Below are positions 30,278-40,376 of a DNA stretch of 64,000 bases, piece after piece (positions within the stretch are counted from its first letter, which is position 1; every line of letters starts with the position of its first letter). Where the stretch lies: positions 20,128,331-20,192,330 of the forward strand of contig NC_089325.1 of assembly GCF_036669915.1 (NCBI RefSeq). The letters are read 5' to 3'. The notes beneath the pieces were generated by a model. It worked only from the letters and a program-made list of their open reading frames with translations. It had not been told where the DNA came from and searched no databases. The position numbers were made by a program, and so were the translations under genes. This DNA comes from Pocillopora verrucosa (Eukaryota; Cnidaria; Anthozoa; Scleractinia; Pocilloporidae).

Positions 30278-31074
30278 TTAAGTTAAACAGCCACGAGTTC
30301 ACCATTGTGTCACTGATCATGAAGGGACAAGGCTAAAGCAGCTGCTTTGCCTGTATTCAGACTTTCTCCTGCCTTGGAAAAGAAGCAAAGTTAAGTGATC
30401 GTGAATCTTATTGTTTCTGACGAAAAGTCGATTAGATTCATTGTAGATGCACCCAAGACTACGAGAGGAACAGTGGAATAGAAGAGAACATTCTCCTAAC
30501 GAAGGATTTACTGAAAAAATTCCGTGATCACGTTTTTCATTCATTTTATCAAGGCAACCAAAGTCGAAACAACTTTTGCCACAATCGTTTGCACTATAAG
30601 AAATCCAAGTTTCATCATCATCCTCTTATCATAATAATTTTTTTTCCTGAGTATTTTGAGGGTGAGTTAACTAAAAACGCGCTTACCGGTGGCTACTCAG
30701 TCTGGATTGTCCTGTCTATGCTCGTGTAAAGACCAGATGAATAAACTTGTTGGTATGACACCTTTCCTGCACCATTTACTTAACCTCCGTCTTGCAATTA
30801 TTTGTTGGGATTCGCACGAGTGCTGTTCATTGCTCCCAACAGAAACCAAGAACAAAATGAAAAAAACAGGTGCGCAATGAGTACACGTGTGCGCTAGAAT
30901 CGCAATATGTACACTCATGAGATAAATTTCACATGCAGTAATTTCGCAAAAGCAGTCCGGCATATCTGAGAAAATTTAGGAATGGATATCAAACATCCGT
31001 GTAAGACGGTGATTTCCCGCATTTAATTATTTATATATCAAAAACTCTGTTCGCATCATATTCCACAACAAAAC
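30278..31074. other. Flank of inverted block
   Basis: 30320-30560 is Asn-unit-like flank. 30570-31070 is the reverse of 13030-13510 and lacks the tRNA-Val present there. No gene is seen. Confidence 0.5.
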
Positions 31075-31143
31075 GGGCATCTCCGGGAGTCGACCCCGGG
31101 ACCCCGCACCCAAAGCGAGAGTAATGCCATTAGATCAACAGCC
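31075..31143 (-). pseudogene. tRNA-Pro (TGG) relic
   Basis: Minus-strand loop TTTGGGT (TGG), T arm CCGGGGTCGACTCCCGG. The acceptor strands GGCTGTT and AGATGCC clash at two places, as in the partner 12954. It is slightly better in the T arm than the partner. Confidence 0.75.
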
Positions 31144-31202
31144 ATGAGTTCACCATAGTGTCAATTTGATTTCTTTTCTGCCCCAGATGTCTTTGCTAAC
31201 AT

Positions 31203-31267
31203 TGGAGAGTTGATATCTAAACCTGCGATGCTACTAAATCGGCGCTCCAACCAACTGCAACCCAAGC
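31203..31267 (-). pseudogene. tRNA-Thr-like relic
   Basis: Inverted partner of 12831-12896, with GTTGCAGTTGGTTGGAGCGC, then a changed anticodon region around TTTAGTAGC. It is more decayed than the partner. Confidence 0.45.
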
Positions 31268-31996
31268 AATAATTTTGATTTAGAAAAAGACAAATCTGAA
31301 ATCGAAGGAAATCGTTGCTACAAGCTGGCACTATTTTAGGATCTCTTTGAGGAAACTACAATAGAGACAGGTGAAGTTAATTAAATGTTCTTGGCCATGA
31401 TCATAGTTTCCGATCATCGCAAAAGACGTTGGCAGATATACACCATGTATTAGCCGTAGTCCGTTTTCTTTTTTTTTTTTTTGAAATTTCTTTACCAGTT
31501 TAGATGCCATTGACGACCAGAAACGTCATATAACAAATGTCCGTTACCACGACGATCACCAACAAAAAACATCATTAACTCTCTAATTTTGCTCAGTTTT
31601 AGAGACTCATGCGAGCTATTATAAAGGGACGAGGTTTAAGCAGCTGCTTCGCTTGCATCCAGACCTCCTCCTGCCTTGGAAAAGAAGCAAAGATTAGCGA
31701 TCGAGAACTAATTGTTTCTCGCGCAAAGTCAAGGAGAATGCATTGTAGATGTACTCTAGTCTTAAAAACTTCGACTGGAACAGTGGAATGGAATGGCAAT
31801 CAGTTTCATCTGCCACATGATTTATCTAAAGAAAAGCGTGATAACGTTTTTCGTTCATTCAATCAAGGCAACCAAAGTCAGATAAAAACAACAAAAAGCA
31901 ATCGAGAACAAGCGTAAGTAATCTTTGTTTGCTTTCAAGCTGATTATCTGTCAATGGCATTGCCTGGATATCATAACATTTGAAAGCAAAAGGAAT

Positions 31997-32011
31997 CGTC
32001 CCCGGGTGGGA

Positions 32012-32049
<38 letters not shown>

Positions 32050-32070
32050 GACCGATTGCGCCACGGAGAC
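31997..32070 (-). tRNA. tRNA-Asn (GTT)
   Basis: Identical in the mature region to the gene at 472-545, including loop CTGTTAA and T loop TTCAATC. T4 lies just downstream on the minus strand. The identical body inside flanks with scattered differences suits recent duplication, perhaps with selection on the tRNA. It is very probably functional. Confidence 0.92.
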
Positions 32071-32210
32071 TGTGCAAAGTCAGGATTAGAAATTCGTAGA
32101 AAGGCTACACTCTTGAAATGTGGCAAGTTCAAGTCATGACTGGAAGATTTCTTTTCTTTTCTTCTCCCCCTTTGTATTTCAAATTCGACTTTACAAGTCT
32201 GTTATCGTAA

Positions 32211-32270
32211 CTGTATATCAAGTGGCGGAGCGCCCGCTTTGTATGGGGAAGTCGAAACCCGGATTCTCCA
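32211..32270 (+). pseudogene. tRNA-Ala relic
   Basis: The duplicate of 706-763, with GTGGCGGAGCGCCCGCTTTG kept and the T loop decayed to AGTCGAAACC. It ends CCCGGATTCTCCA. Confidence 0.7.
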
Positions 32271-32369
32271 TTGTATTATATTTTGCTTTTTGCCCATATT
32301 TGGACGCACAAACCTCTGATGGTCAGCCCTATTTCAAGGGCTCGTTTGAGCAAAGCTGACTGGCTTTTG

Positions 32370-33590
32370 ATTAAAGGTCAGAAGAATGACCATTGCCTGT
32401 TGTGGTTGCTTTATCATGATCGGAAACATTCAACAGAGTTTAATTTATTTTGATGAAAATATTTACCAATAACAAGTAACCTTCTGTTTAATATTTAGTT
32501 GACAGAACATGAAAATACTGAATTAAAAAAGGATGAAGTAATTATATGTGCTATGCGTTCCATCGCAGACAAACATTCCAGCTGCAATAGCAAAACCTAT
32601 TATGTTACTACCTACTTGTAGTGCCAAAGCATGTGTCAAATATCAGTTTCTAGAGGAGATTGATGAACAGTAAAGAAGCCGATGTGTACAGAAACCTAGA
32701 ACTGCTGGCCTTCATCGCTTACATGTAACAAGGAATAGTACCAAGGCTGGAAGATTTCGGCTGGAGTAGCTTATTACAGAAATGAAACGTTGAGCTACTG
32801 ACTTTCTTTCTTTCTTTCTATTCTTGCACAAGAAGATGGAAGTCAAGTACCTCCAATGTGTGTGATGTATGGTTATGTAATGAATACCCAATGCTGGGTG
32901 TTGAACCTTGTCCAAAAACTCATGAATATCATCTTTGGTATTTGAACACTCCATTGGCAAGGTAAGTATCATTTAAGTAACTACACGCAATTTTAAAAAA
33001 AGCTGTTACAGACTGAAAGAAATACCATTTTTATTTTATCTCCCTTGTTAGTGAAGCAAAGATTTGATTTAAAACCTTGAAACATCATAGGCTTAAAAAT
33101 TGCAAATGTGAACCTTCCATATTTGTTTCTTTTTTTCGTTTTTCGTTTTATAAAAAACAACCAACCCCTGGCTTGATATGTCTAACCGAACATGCAAAAG
33201 AAAGAAGCTAGAGTTAACTCAAACCTTGTGATGCTTTCAAAGTTCAAATTAAATCATTGCTTCACTGTTTCTCGTGATCTTTAGGGGAGATGTAGATAGT
33301 TGATTCATATGTATGTGTTTTCAGTACACTCAGGGTCAAGTAATAGTCTTAAAATTTTGCAAAATATAACATATATCATTTTTGCCTTCCTTATGTTATT
33401 TTGGAAAAAATAGATAATAAAATAGTTCTTAAATAATTTTATTCTGACTTGAAATAATAACAGATTACATTTCAAAGGGTCAAAAGATAGTTTGTCAAAC
33501 AGGAAAATATCAAAGCAATATCAAAAGAAACTTTTTTGGCATATTTTCATTGTTAAGTGGATCTAGGAAAAGTTAGAAAAGTTGTCTAAC
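32370..33590. other. Spacer of copy A2, no gene seen
   Basis: The same content as 864-2099. It differs by scattered substitutions and small indels that do not preserve any frame. Nothing functional is seen. Confidence 0.5.
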
Positions 33591-33650
33591 AAAAGGTAGA
33601 GCGTCCGCTTTACACGCGAGAACTATCGGGATCGATACCCGGATTCTCCA
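33591..33650 (+). pseudogene. tRNA-Ala relic with Val-type anticodon loop
   Basis: The duplicate of 2100-2159, but the loop has changed from TTTGCAC to TTTACAC, i.e. TGC to TAC by one G-to-A change. The B box and the 3' end GGATTCTCCA are those of tRNA-Ala. The 5' part is missing, so it is not expected to act as a tRNA. Confidence 0.75.
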
Positions 33651-33789
33651 AATAGATTATCTTTTAATATCATAACTGAACGACCATTTCCATCTTTTTG
33701 TCTTTTTATGAGGTCTAGTTCACCCAGGGATAGATTCGATTCATGAAATTGAAGACTAAGTACAATGAACGCAGCGGAGAGAGCGTCTT

Positions 33790-33848
33790 CAAATTAGCTC
33801 AAGTCGTAGAGCACCCGTGTAACATGCAAGAGGTACCCGGGTTCTCCA
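33790..33848 (+). pseudogene. tRNA-Ala relic without T loop
   Basis: The duplicate of 2296-2355, with ATTAGCTCAAGTCGTAGAGC and the end ACCCGGGTTCTCCA. Confidence 0.75.
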
Positions 33849-34756
33849 TCTTGCCTATATACTCGTGATGCTTCGTTTGAGAAAGAAGGTGCTTGTGCTT
33901 GTGCACCGCCTGAACATACTTCAATTTTAATAATTAAAGCTAGTGCCTGCAATTAGGCTCACAATATTATTCCTAAATCGTGTATTTCATTAATCAGAGG
34001 GGGTTGAAGGCCTTTACTTGAGCTTAACTATATTGATGCGTCTGTGGTTTAAAATCTTCTTTAGTTTTCAAATTCTATCAAAAACTCATGATAACCTTTC
34101 TTTTTAAGAAGTCATTTAGTCTGAGATGGACCGAAATACTAAAAGACCTAATTTGAGCACAGGTTCACCTACCGTTTGTAAGTTAAATATTGTCGAGATT
34201 CCCTAAAAGGAATGTCATCTGTGTCACAGAAACCTCAGAAAAAGACAGGATAAAGCTGATTTTGCGATGGGCCACGAAGGATATAGAATATATCAAAATA
34301 AATCCGTGATCACGTTTTTCATCTATTTTATTAAGGCAGCCAAGGTCGGATGAGATAAAAATCTAATCGAGGTCCCAGCATAAGTTATCTTTGTTCACTT
34401 TCAAGGTGATTATCTGTCAATTATATTGCCGAAAAATAGTAAAAATTTGAACGCATAAGGAAAAGGATGGCATGGCTGAACTACTCTTCAGAAGAATGAC
34501 TAAAAGACATGCTTATTTAATTGATATGTACTGCTTGATTCATATTCTCAAAGGCTTGTCTGTATGGATACTCATTTAGGGCTTCTTTTGCACCTAACTG
34601 TGGCCACTTTTCCTTAAAATTCCACGGCGAGATCTTCTTACTAGGTAGAGTTTCGTGTGAATCACCTTGTATGTTTTTCCTCGTCACTTATTCATTTATT
34701 CATTTTTGATTTTAAAAAGATATAATTCTAAAAATTTAATTGTGAGTACCGCCAAA

Positions 34757-34783
34757 GTTTCTGTAGTGTAGTGGTTATCTGCT
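34757..34783 (+). pseudogene. tRNA-Val 5' stub
   Basis: GTTTCTGTAGTGTAGTGGTT followed by ATCTG, then unrelated DNA. The acceptor 5' strand and A box are intact, everything else is gone. The partner at 20305-20378 is full-length, so the loss occurred after the inverted duplication. Confidence 0.85.
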
Positions 34784-35558
34784 AGAATTACTTTCGATAT
34801 ATAACCATTTTGATCGGAGGATGGGCAGACACCACGGCAATATGTGCAGCCTTCACAATCGTTACAAACTGTATTAAACATTTTTACCTCCAGTGAATTA
34901 TTTATTCTTCCTTGTGAGAATAATTAATAATTCTAAATTCAGTAATTAAATAAAATAAATTAACTAAAATAAACTAAATATAATTAATTAAAATTAAATA
35001 TCAGTTTTGTGATACTCTTCTTTTCATGAGAACCTCATTCTTTTTAAGTATACTGAGGCTGAGGTAAACTAAGAAACACTTACCGGTTTGCGAGTCAGTC
35101 TGAACGGTTTCTTTATGTTCATGCAGACTTCAGATCAACAAACGACACTTGTTGGAATGAAAACTTTGCTACATCATCTACTCGAGAACAGTCTTTCCGT
35201 CTTGTAATTTGATTTGGCCTTGTCAAGCCCTGTATGCCGGGATTCGTACCACAGAAAACTAAGGCAGGATGAAAAATTACGTGCACGTGTGGCAAAAAAT
35301 CGCAAAATTTGCTCGTATGAAGTAAAAAATTTAAATTTAAACTTCGACGTCTTTCTGCTGTCTATGATTTTGTTGAAAATTGATGATGACTATCAAACAT
35401 GAACTTAAAATGAAACGTTCGAGCGTGCGTAACTCGCGTGATACCCTGACAGCCCAACTTCATCAGCTAGTCAGCAACAAATTCTGCTTATTCGTTAGCT
35501 TAATCGAAACAAGGCATTATAAACATGTCGTAAATGCCACAAAAGTAATAACCTGTAA
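34784..35558. other. Val-unit flank in inverted arm
   Basis: The reverse of 19493-20270; 34900-35000 is AT-rich with repeated AATTAA/AAATTA. No gene is seen. Confidence 0.5.
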
Positions 35559-35631
35559 ATTTCTTTAGTGTAATGGTAATCACGTCATCCTAACATACGG
35601 AGGGTCGCAGGTTTGGGCCCTGCCAGAAACA
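35559..35631 (+). pseudogene. tRNA-Val (AAC), decayed
   Basis: The inverted partner of 19420. Loop CTAACAT, T loop TTTGGGC, acceptor ATTTCTT. More changes than in the partner. It is not expected to function. Confidence 0.8.
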
Positions 35632-36350
35632 AAAGATTGTCACAATCGTCTGCAACATCAGAAATCCAAGTTTTATAACCATTCGTTGAATTTTTTTCTG
35701 AGTATTTTGGAGCTGAGATAAACTAAAACACGTGCTTACTGGTGTCTACTCTGTCTGTATCGTTCTCATTATGCTCGTGTAAAGACCAGATGAATAAACT
35801 TGTTGGTATGACAACTTCGCTACACTATTTACTCGTGTTCGTATTTCCGCTATCGACGTAACTATTATTTCCATTTTCAACCTCATTCTTGTGAATATTT
35901 TTCGGGATTCGCACGAGTGATGTTCAGTGCTCCCAACAGAAACCAAGAACGAAATGAAAAGAATTGGTCCACAACGTGTGCGCGTAAAATTGCTATATGC
36001 ACACGCAAGAAATAAATTCCACATGCAGTAATTTCGCAAAAGCAGTTATTTCAGAGAAAAAATTAAAATCTTCATTTGTATTTTCTTTGATAGAAGTGGA
36101 TATCAAACATTTATATTTATCTTGATGCCGCGCTTTAGTCCTTCCTTTGAAGCTATTTCATCCGAAGAACAAAGAGTTTTGGCTTTGTTTCTTGCAAATA
36201 GAGTAGCCTGTTTGGAGCGAAGCAAAATATGATATTCATGATATATGTTTTCTGGTTTTTACTACATCGCTCAAGTTAGTCTTTCCTTCGTCTTAAACTA
36301 CCTAAATGTAGGAACGAAAACTCTGCTTACATCAAATTCCACGACAAAAC

Positions 36351-36417
36351 GGGCTTGACCGGGAGTCGAACCAAGGGCCTCTCGCACCCAAAGCGAGAAT
36401 CACTAGATCAAGAGGCC
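36351..36417 (-). pseudogene. tRNA-Pro (TGG) with D-arm deletion
   Basis: The inverted partner of 18177, with the same five-base D-arm deletion, loop TTTGGGT, and further clashes in the acceptor and T stems. Confidence 0.8.
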
Positions 36418-36710
36418 AGTTATACGAAACCCTTAAAAAACATGTTACTGTTGTTTTGATGCGTAGCTGGTAGCAGGTGTGTAAGCAAATGATCGCTCCT
36501 TACCGGTCGTCCGTGTTAGTGACGTATTCCACTTTCCCTGTTGTTGACTTAGTGTTTGTACAATCTATTCCTATTATTATTACTGGCAAGTGTAACAGTA
36601 AGGATTACGATCAGTTAACTTTTCCAACAGTACTTCCAAAGCGAGTGGTGTTTACTAAATACAAGCGGAAAGTTGCGCTAGCCTTCCATCCATATCTTGT
36701 CTCTCGTAAG

Positions 36711-36766
36711 ACTTCGGTAGTATAGTTGTGAGTATCCTCGCTTGTCACGCGGGAGACCGGATTTCC
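36711..36766 (+). pseudogene. tRNA-Asp (GTC), 3' end lost
   Basis: CTTCGGTAGTATAGTTGTGA, loop TTGTCAC, then GGGAGACCGGATTTCC where it stops. The partner of 17828. Confidence 0.8.
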
Positions 36767-37710
36767 TTTCCGATAAAGCTCCTCCAATCGAAAAGTCGGT
36801 GCTTAATCTGAATAAAATATCTATCCGAGACATTTATATCCCTTTTTCTTCCCAGAGCAAAAGCAAATCCTTATTATGCAGATTCCCCCGCTGGCCAGAA
36901 GATTAGGTGACTACAGTTTTGTACGGTGCAGAGCTTACTCTGCTGTACTTTTAAATCAAGTGTCACCTTGGGCAAAACATAACCCGAGTTTCTTCAAGTG
37001 ACTGGTCAAAACACACAAGAAGATGCTGAAGGACGATAGAAATATGGGGATGAAGAAGTGACTCCTTACTTCTCGGTTGCCCCTCCGCTTACCAACAAAA
37101 ATAAATGGACACGAAATTTTGCGGGCAAATTTCCCTGATCGGGTACATTAAGCTATAGTGGCAATGTTAAGCCGCATAAAGAATCAAATATTGTACATGT
37201 ATTTTGATAGCGTTCATGGAAATTATATGATTTCTGCTCAATTCATTTCTCAAGTATATTTTCCTAAAAAAAATTTGACCAAGACTGAGCATTTGTAATT
37301 ATATGCCACAACTAATTATCTAAGATTTCGGGTTGATTATAACGACGACGTTGGTCACTTCATGACCAATTTCACAAGGCTGGTATACTTATCAGTTGGG
37401 ATAACGATCAATTAACATTTTGTCTTTCCATGTATCTTCTGTTAAGTTTGATGTCAGCGTGTGGTTTAAAGCTTCAACAATTCGGTCATCGTTGATTTGA
37501 CAGGTTGTGAACGAATATAATTTGTTTTTGTCCACTTTTCTTCTCACTTCGCAGAAGAATAAAGAAACGCCAACGACCACTTTTTTGGAATTATTTACTG
37601 TGCACTAGGAGAATTTTGGTAGTCAAGTGTAACTGATGAGGTACATTGTGATGGAATTTCATAACATATAAGGAAAAAAACAGTTTCATAGATGAGGGAA
37701 AAAATTGGTT
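36767..37710. other. Spacer within inverted-repeat arm
   Basis: The reverse of 16841-17827. No gene is supported. Confidence 0.5.
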
Positions 37711-37755
37711 AGGGGTCGAACTCACGCACCACACTCTGCTGACTGAGCCTAAAGA
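37711..37755 (-). pseudogene. tRNA-Ile without anticodon arm
   Basis: The minus strand reads GGCTCAGTCAGCAGAGTGTG then GTGCGTGAGTTCGACCCC. The anticodon arm is absent, as in 16791. In copy A1 the equivalent (2858) is further cut. Confidence 0.75.
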
Positions 37756-38174
37756 CGTCGCATACCTTTGCCCATTATTGCTGTTAGCGGTAATTTTTTG
37801 CCTTTTAGCTTTACTTTTTCCCGGAGATTTAAATGAGTTAGAGTTGTTTATATCCAAAGCTGAAGAGCCGGCGTAAGGCAAGGAGCTGAGTCAAAAGTTT
37901 TAACTGGACTATCTTTAATCTTTTACTCGCTCTGATTTCAATTTTCTGATTCTTCTTTTGAATAACTTGCTATTCTGAATGACGCTAAAAATTGCCCTGC
38001 GTTTATTGAGGCTTATGGTCTTTTTTTTAAATTTACGTATTTCTTCCATTGGGTTGCACAGGAGGCTTTTGTTTTAAATTTGTGGCGATAAATTGTCAAC
38101 ACTTGATGTGTAGGGAACACTAATTGTGACAAAGAGTAATATCCTATTTTAGGATAAAAATACTAAAATCTAAA

Positions 38175-38247
38175 TGGAGAATTCAGGCATCCATCCTGGT
38201 ACCCCCCATATGCTAAGCGGGCACTCAACGATTTGAGCCAATTCCCC
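38175..38247 (-). pseudogene. tRNA-Ala (AGC), decayed
   Basis: Full length, acceptor GGGGAAT/ATTCTCC intact and loop TTAGCAT (AGC), but the B box is GGATGGATGCC instead of GGATCGATACC, and the anticodon stem has a C:A clash. The same altered B box is in 59838 and 61800, which define a relic subfamily. Confidence 0.75.
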
Positions 38248-38329
38248 AACCCGTTAATCACATGGTTTACCACTGTTCCTGTAGATATTTTATTAACATT
38301 TCAAGTTTTAACTCACTGCGGACAACAGT

Positions 38330-38712
38330 TTACAGGAAACCGACCCATACGGACAAGTGACTTGGCTAGACATCCTTCAGCCCGAGATCATTCATGGCCG
38401 GCCACGGGCTATCAGAACTCTAAGGAGAAGTGCAAGGCTATTTTATCACACGATGGACAGCCTATCGAACGAAAACCAATACGGTGACCCTCTCTCTTTT
38501 TTAAGAAAAACTACAACAATCAGTACACTAGACAAAACAGACAAAGACTTATTAGGTCCGTTGTTGGTGCGTGTGTTTGATCGTACTAACCATCTCGTTA
38601 TCTGCATCACGCTTTGCCGACTGAAGGATTATTTTTTATCATATCACGTCTCTCATATTTACTCAATAAAACTGATCTGTCAAGATAATACTGAATTATT
38701 GATTATTGGATT
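38330..38712. repeat. tRNA-Ala leader repeat
   Basis: The plus-strand leader directly upstream of an Ala copy, with relatives at 10080, 15865 (-), 26139 (-), 48130, 55040, 59355 (-) and 61430 (-). In this copy and at 26139 it can be read for over 100 codons in the same frame, but other copies break the frame. No known protein is recognised. Confidence 0.7.
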
Positions 38713-38770
38713 GGGGAATTAGCTAAAATGGTAGAGCGCTTGCTTTGCATGCGGGAGGTACCGGTATTCT
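38713..38770 (+). pseudogene. tRNA-Ala (TGC), cut in the T arm
   Basis: GGGGAATTAGCTAAAATGGT through loop TTTGCAT to GGTACCGGTATTCTTTT. The T loop and its 3' strand are deleted, though ATTCT of the acceptor may persist. The A box has one change (CTAA for CTCA). Confidence 0.75.
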
Positions 38771-39598
38771 TTTGTTTATTCCTTGGAACAAGCTTGTAAA
38801 GTGTTGACTATGAATCTCATTTGTAAATTTCAACATCTGGTTATTTAAACAAAGTTTAGCCACTCTTTAACAAAACCGCGTTCTACGCCATCTTCACCTC
38901 AGGCGAACTTTGTATCTGAACATTAGTTTTTGTGTCAAAAGGGTCAAAAGCTAATGGTGGAGGGACATTTACGCAATTAAATCAACCCTCCTATAGAGAA
39001 TCCCCAAGGCCTATTTATTGCGTAAAACCACGGTTTGGGTTAGAGCTCGTGTAAATAACCGACCCCAAATGTCCAAGGAAAGGATGACCAAGCGGATACC
39101 GAGGCTTACGCTACTTTTATAACTCGCGTGTATCGTTATTAATTAACTTGCTCAAGAATTGATGAGGCGAATAAAGGCCATTTTGAAATTGTATCGAAGA
39201 ACGTGTAGTTGTTCGTTGTTGTCGTTGTTCTCTTCGAACTCAGACCACCAATTAAATTTTTCCAACAATTGCCTTAAGGCACATTCAATTAATTTAATTT
39301 TCTATGGCGACGGTAAAAACCTGTATGAATATTCGATTCTATGAAAATATCTCATGACTAAATCGGAACTTTGACTGATGTTCTTTAAAAATTTAGAAAA
39401 TTGGTATCTGTGCGTACCAAGAAACAACTCAGAACATTTATATAGGTATTCATCGTCGCTATTGAAAATTGAATTAATTGAAGGTGATTTAAAACAAGCT
39501 GAAAGAAAAGTAATTGGATAAGAAATTTTTGGAGTCCTCTTTCTAGATATTCTCTCCTACACCTTTAGCAATAACTTGTATACAATCATGGGCAATAG
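38771..39598. other. Ala/Pro-unit spacer
   Basis: Includes the Ala 3' flank (38800-39130, the reverse of 25690-26040) and the Pro-unit spacer (39200-39590). No gene is seen. Confidence 0.5.
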
Positions 39599-39670
39599 GG
39601 GCCTGTCCGGGATTCGAACTCGGGACCTCTCGCACCCGAAGCGAGAATCGTGCCACTAGATCAACAGGCG
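39599..39670 (-). tRNA. tRNA-Pro (CGG), acceptor end flawed
   Basis: 72 nt; anticodon arm CTCGC-TTCGGGT-GCGAG is perfect, T stem CCGAG/CCCGG has one A:C pair with loop TTCGAAT, and the D arm is TGATCTAGTGGCACG. Position 1 is C opposite C72, as at 3450. The terminator is weak or absent. It is the most complete Pro gene in the window. Confidence 0.7.
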
Positions 39671-40376
39671 AGACACAAAAATAAAATGATGACGTAAGAC
39701 AAGCAGGAAATGCATAATAATTGTGACGGATCTGAACAAAAAATAGCGCAATAAATCTCCTGGAAAATGCTTCAAATTCATTTTTCATGAGTGACAAAAA
39801 AGAAAATCATAATCAGATGAAATGTGTAAATTAATACTCTGAGACTATATACAATAGCTTCGAGGTTCGAGAATTTCAGGTAAACGGGGAAGCTTTTAGT
39901 CCATGGGCCAGGCCACTTTTCGGTAACAAACCGAAGGACAAAATCTAAGTGTCATCATGTGATACTACTGCCTAAGGTGTTTTGTCAATTTGTATGATAA
40001 CCTTTGTGGATGAGCAGCTTTGATGGAGATTTTTCAATTTAAAATTTCGCAAAAACATGGCTTCAGCATAGAAACGAGGCTCAGAATAAAATTCCTTAAA
40101 TATATGGTCACGATCGTTTTGTGAGATCTTTAGATAGTAAAAAAGAGGAAAAAAGTTCTATTTTTTCCCTCGGAGTTGTCAGAAGTAAAAATTTGTGAAA
40201 GGATTAGACGACAAACAAGAAAAGAACCAACAGTGTAATTCACGTTACATCATGGGTAAATCCAAGATGGCGTCTCCCTCGACAGGTACGTAGGACTCAT
40301 TTGTGCTGGAATTTTGGTTGCTTATTGAGACGTGAAAGGTTTTAAGGGGATAAATAACCAGTATGATATATTTCAG

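Larger units (their letters stand above)
34145..39897. repeat. Large inverted repeat, right arm (partner 15054-20975)
   Basis: The reverse complement of the left arm with the same order of relics. It contains about 380 extra bases at 38780-39150 and lacks most of the Val copy present at 20305. Confidence 0.85.
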
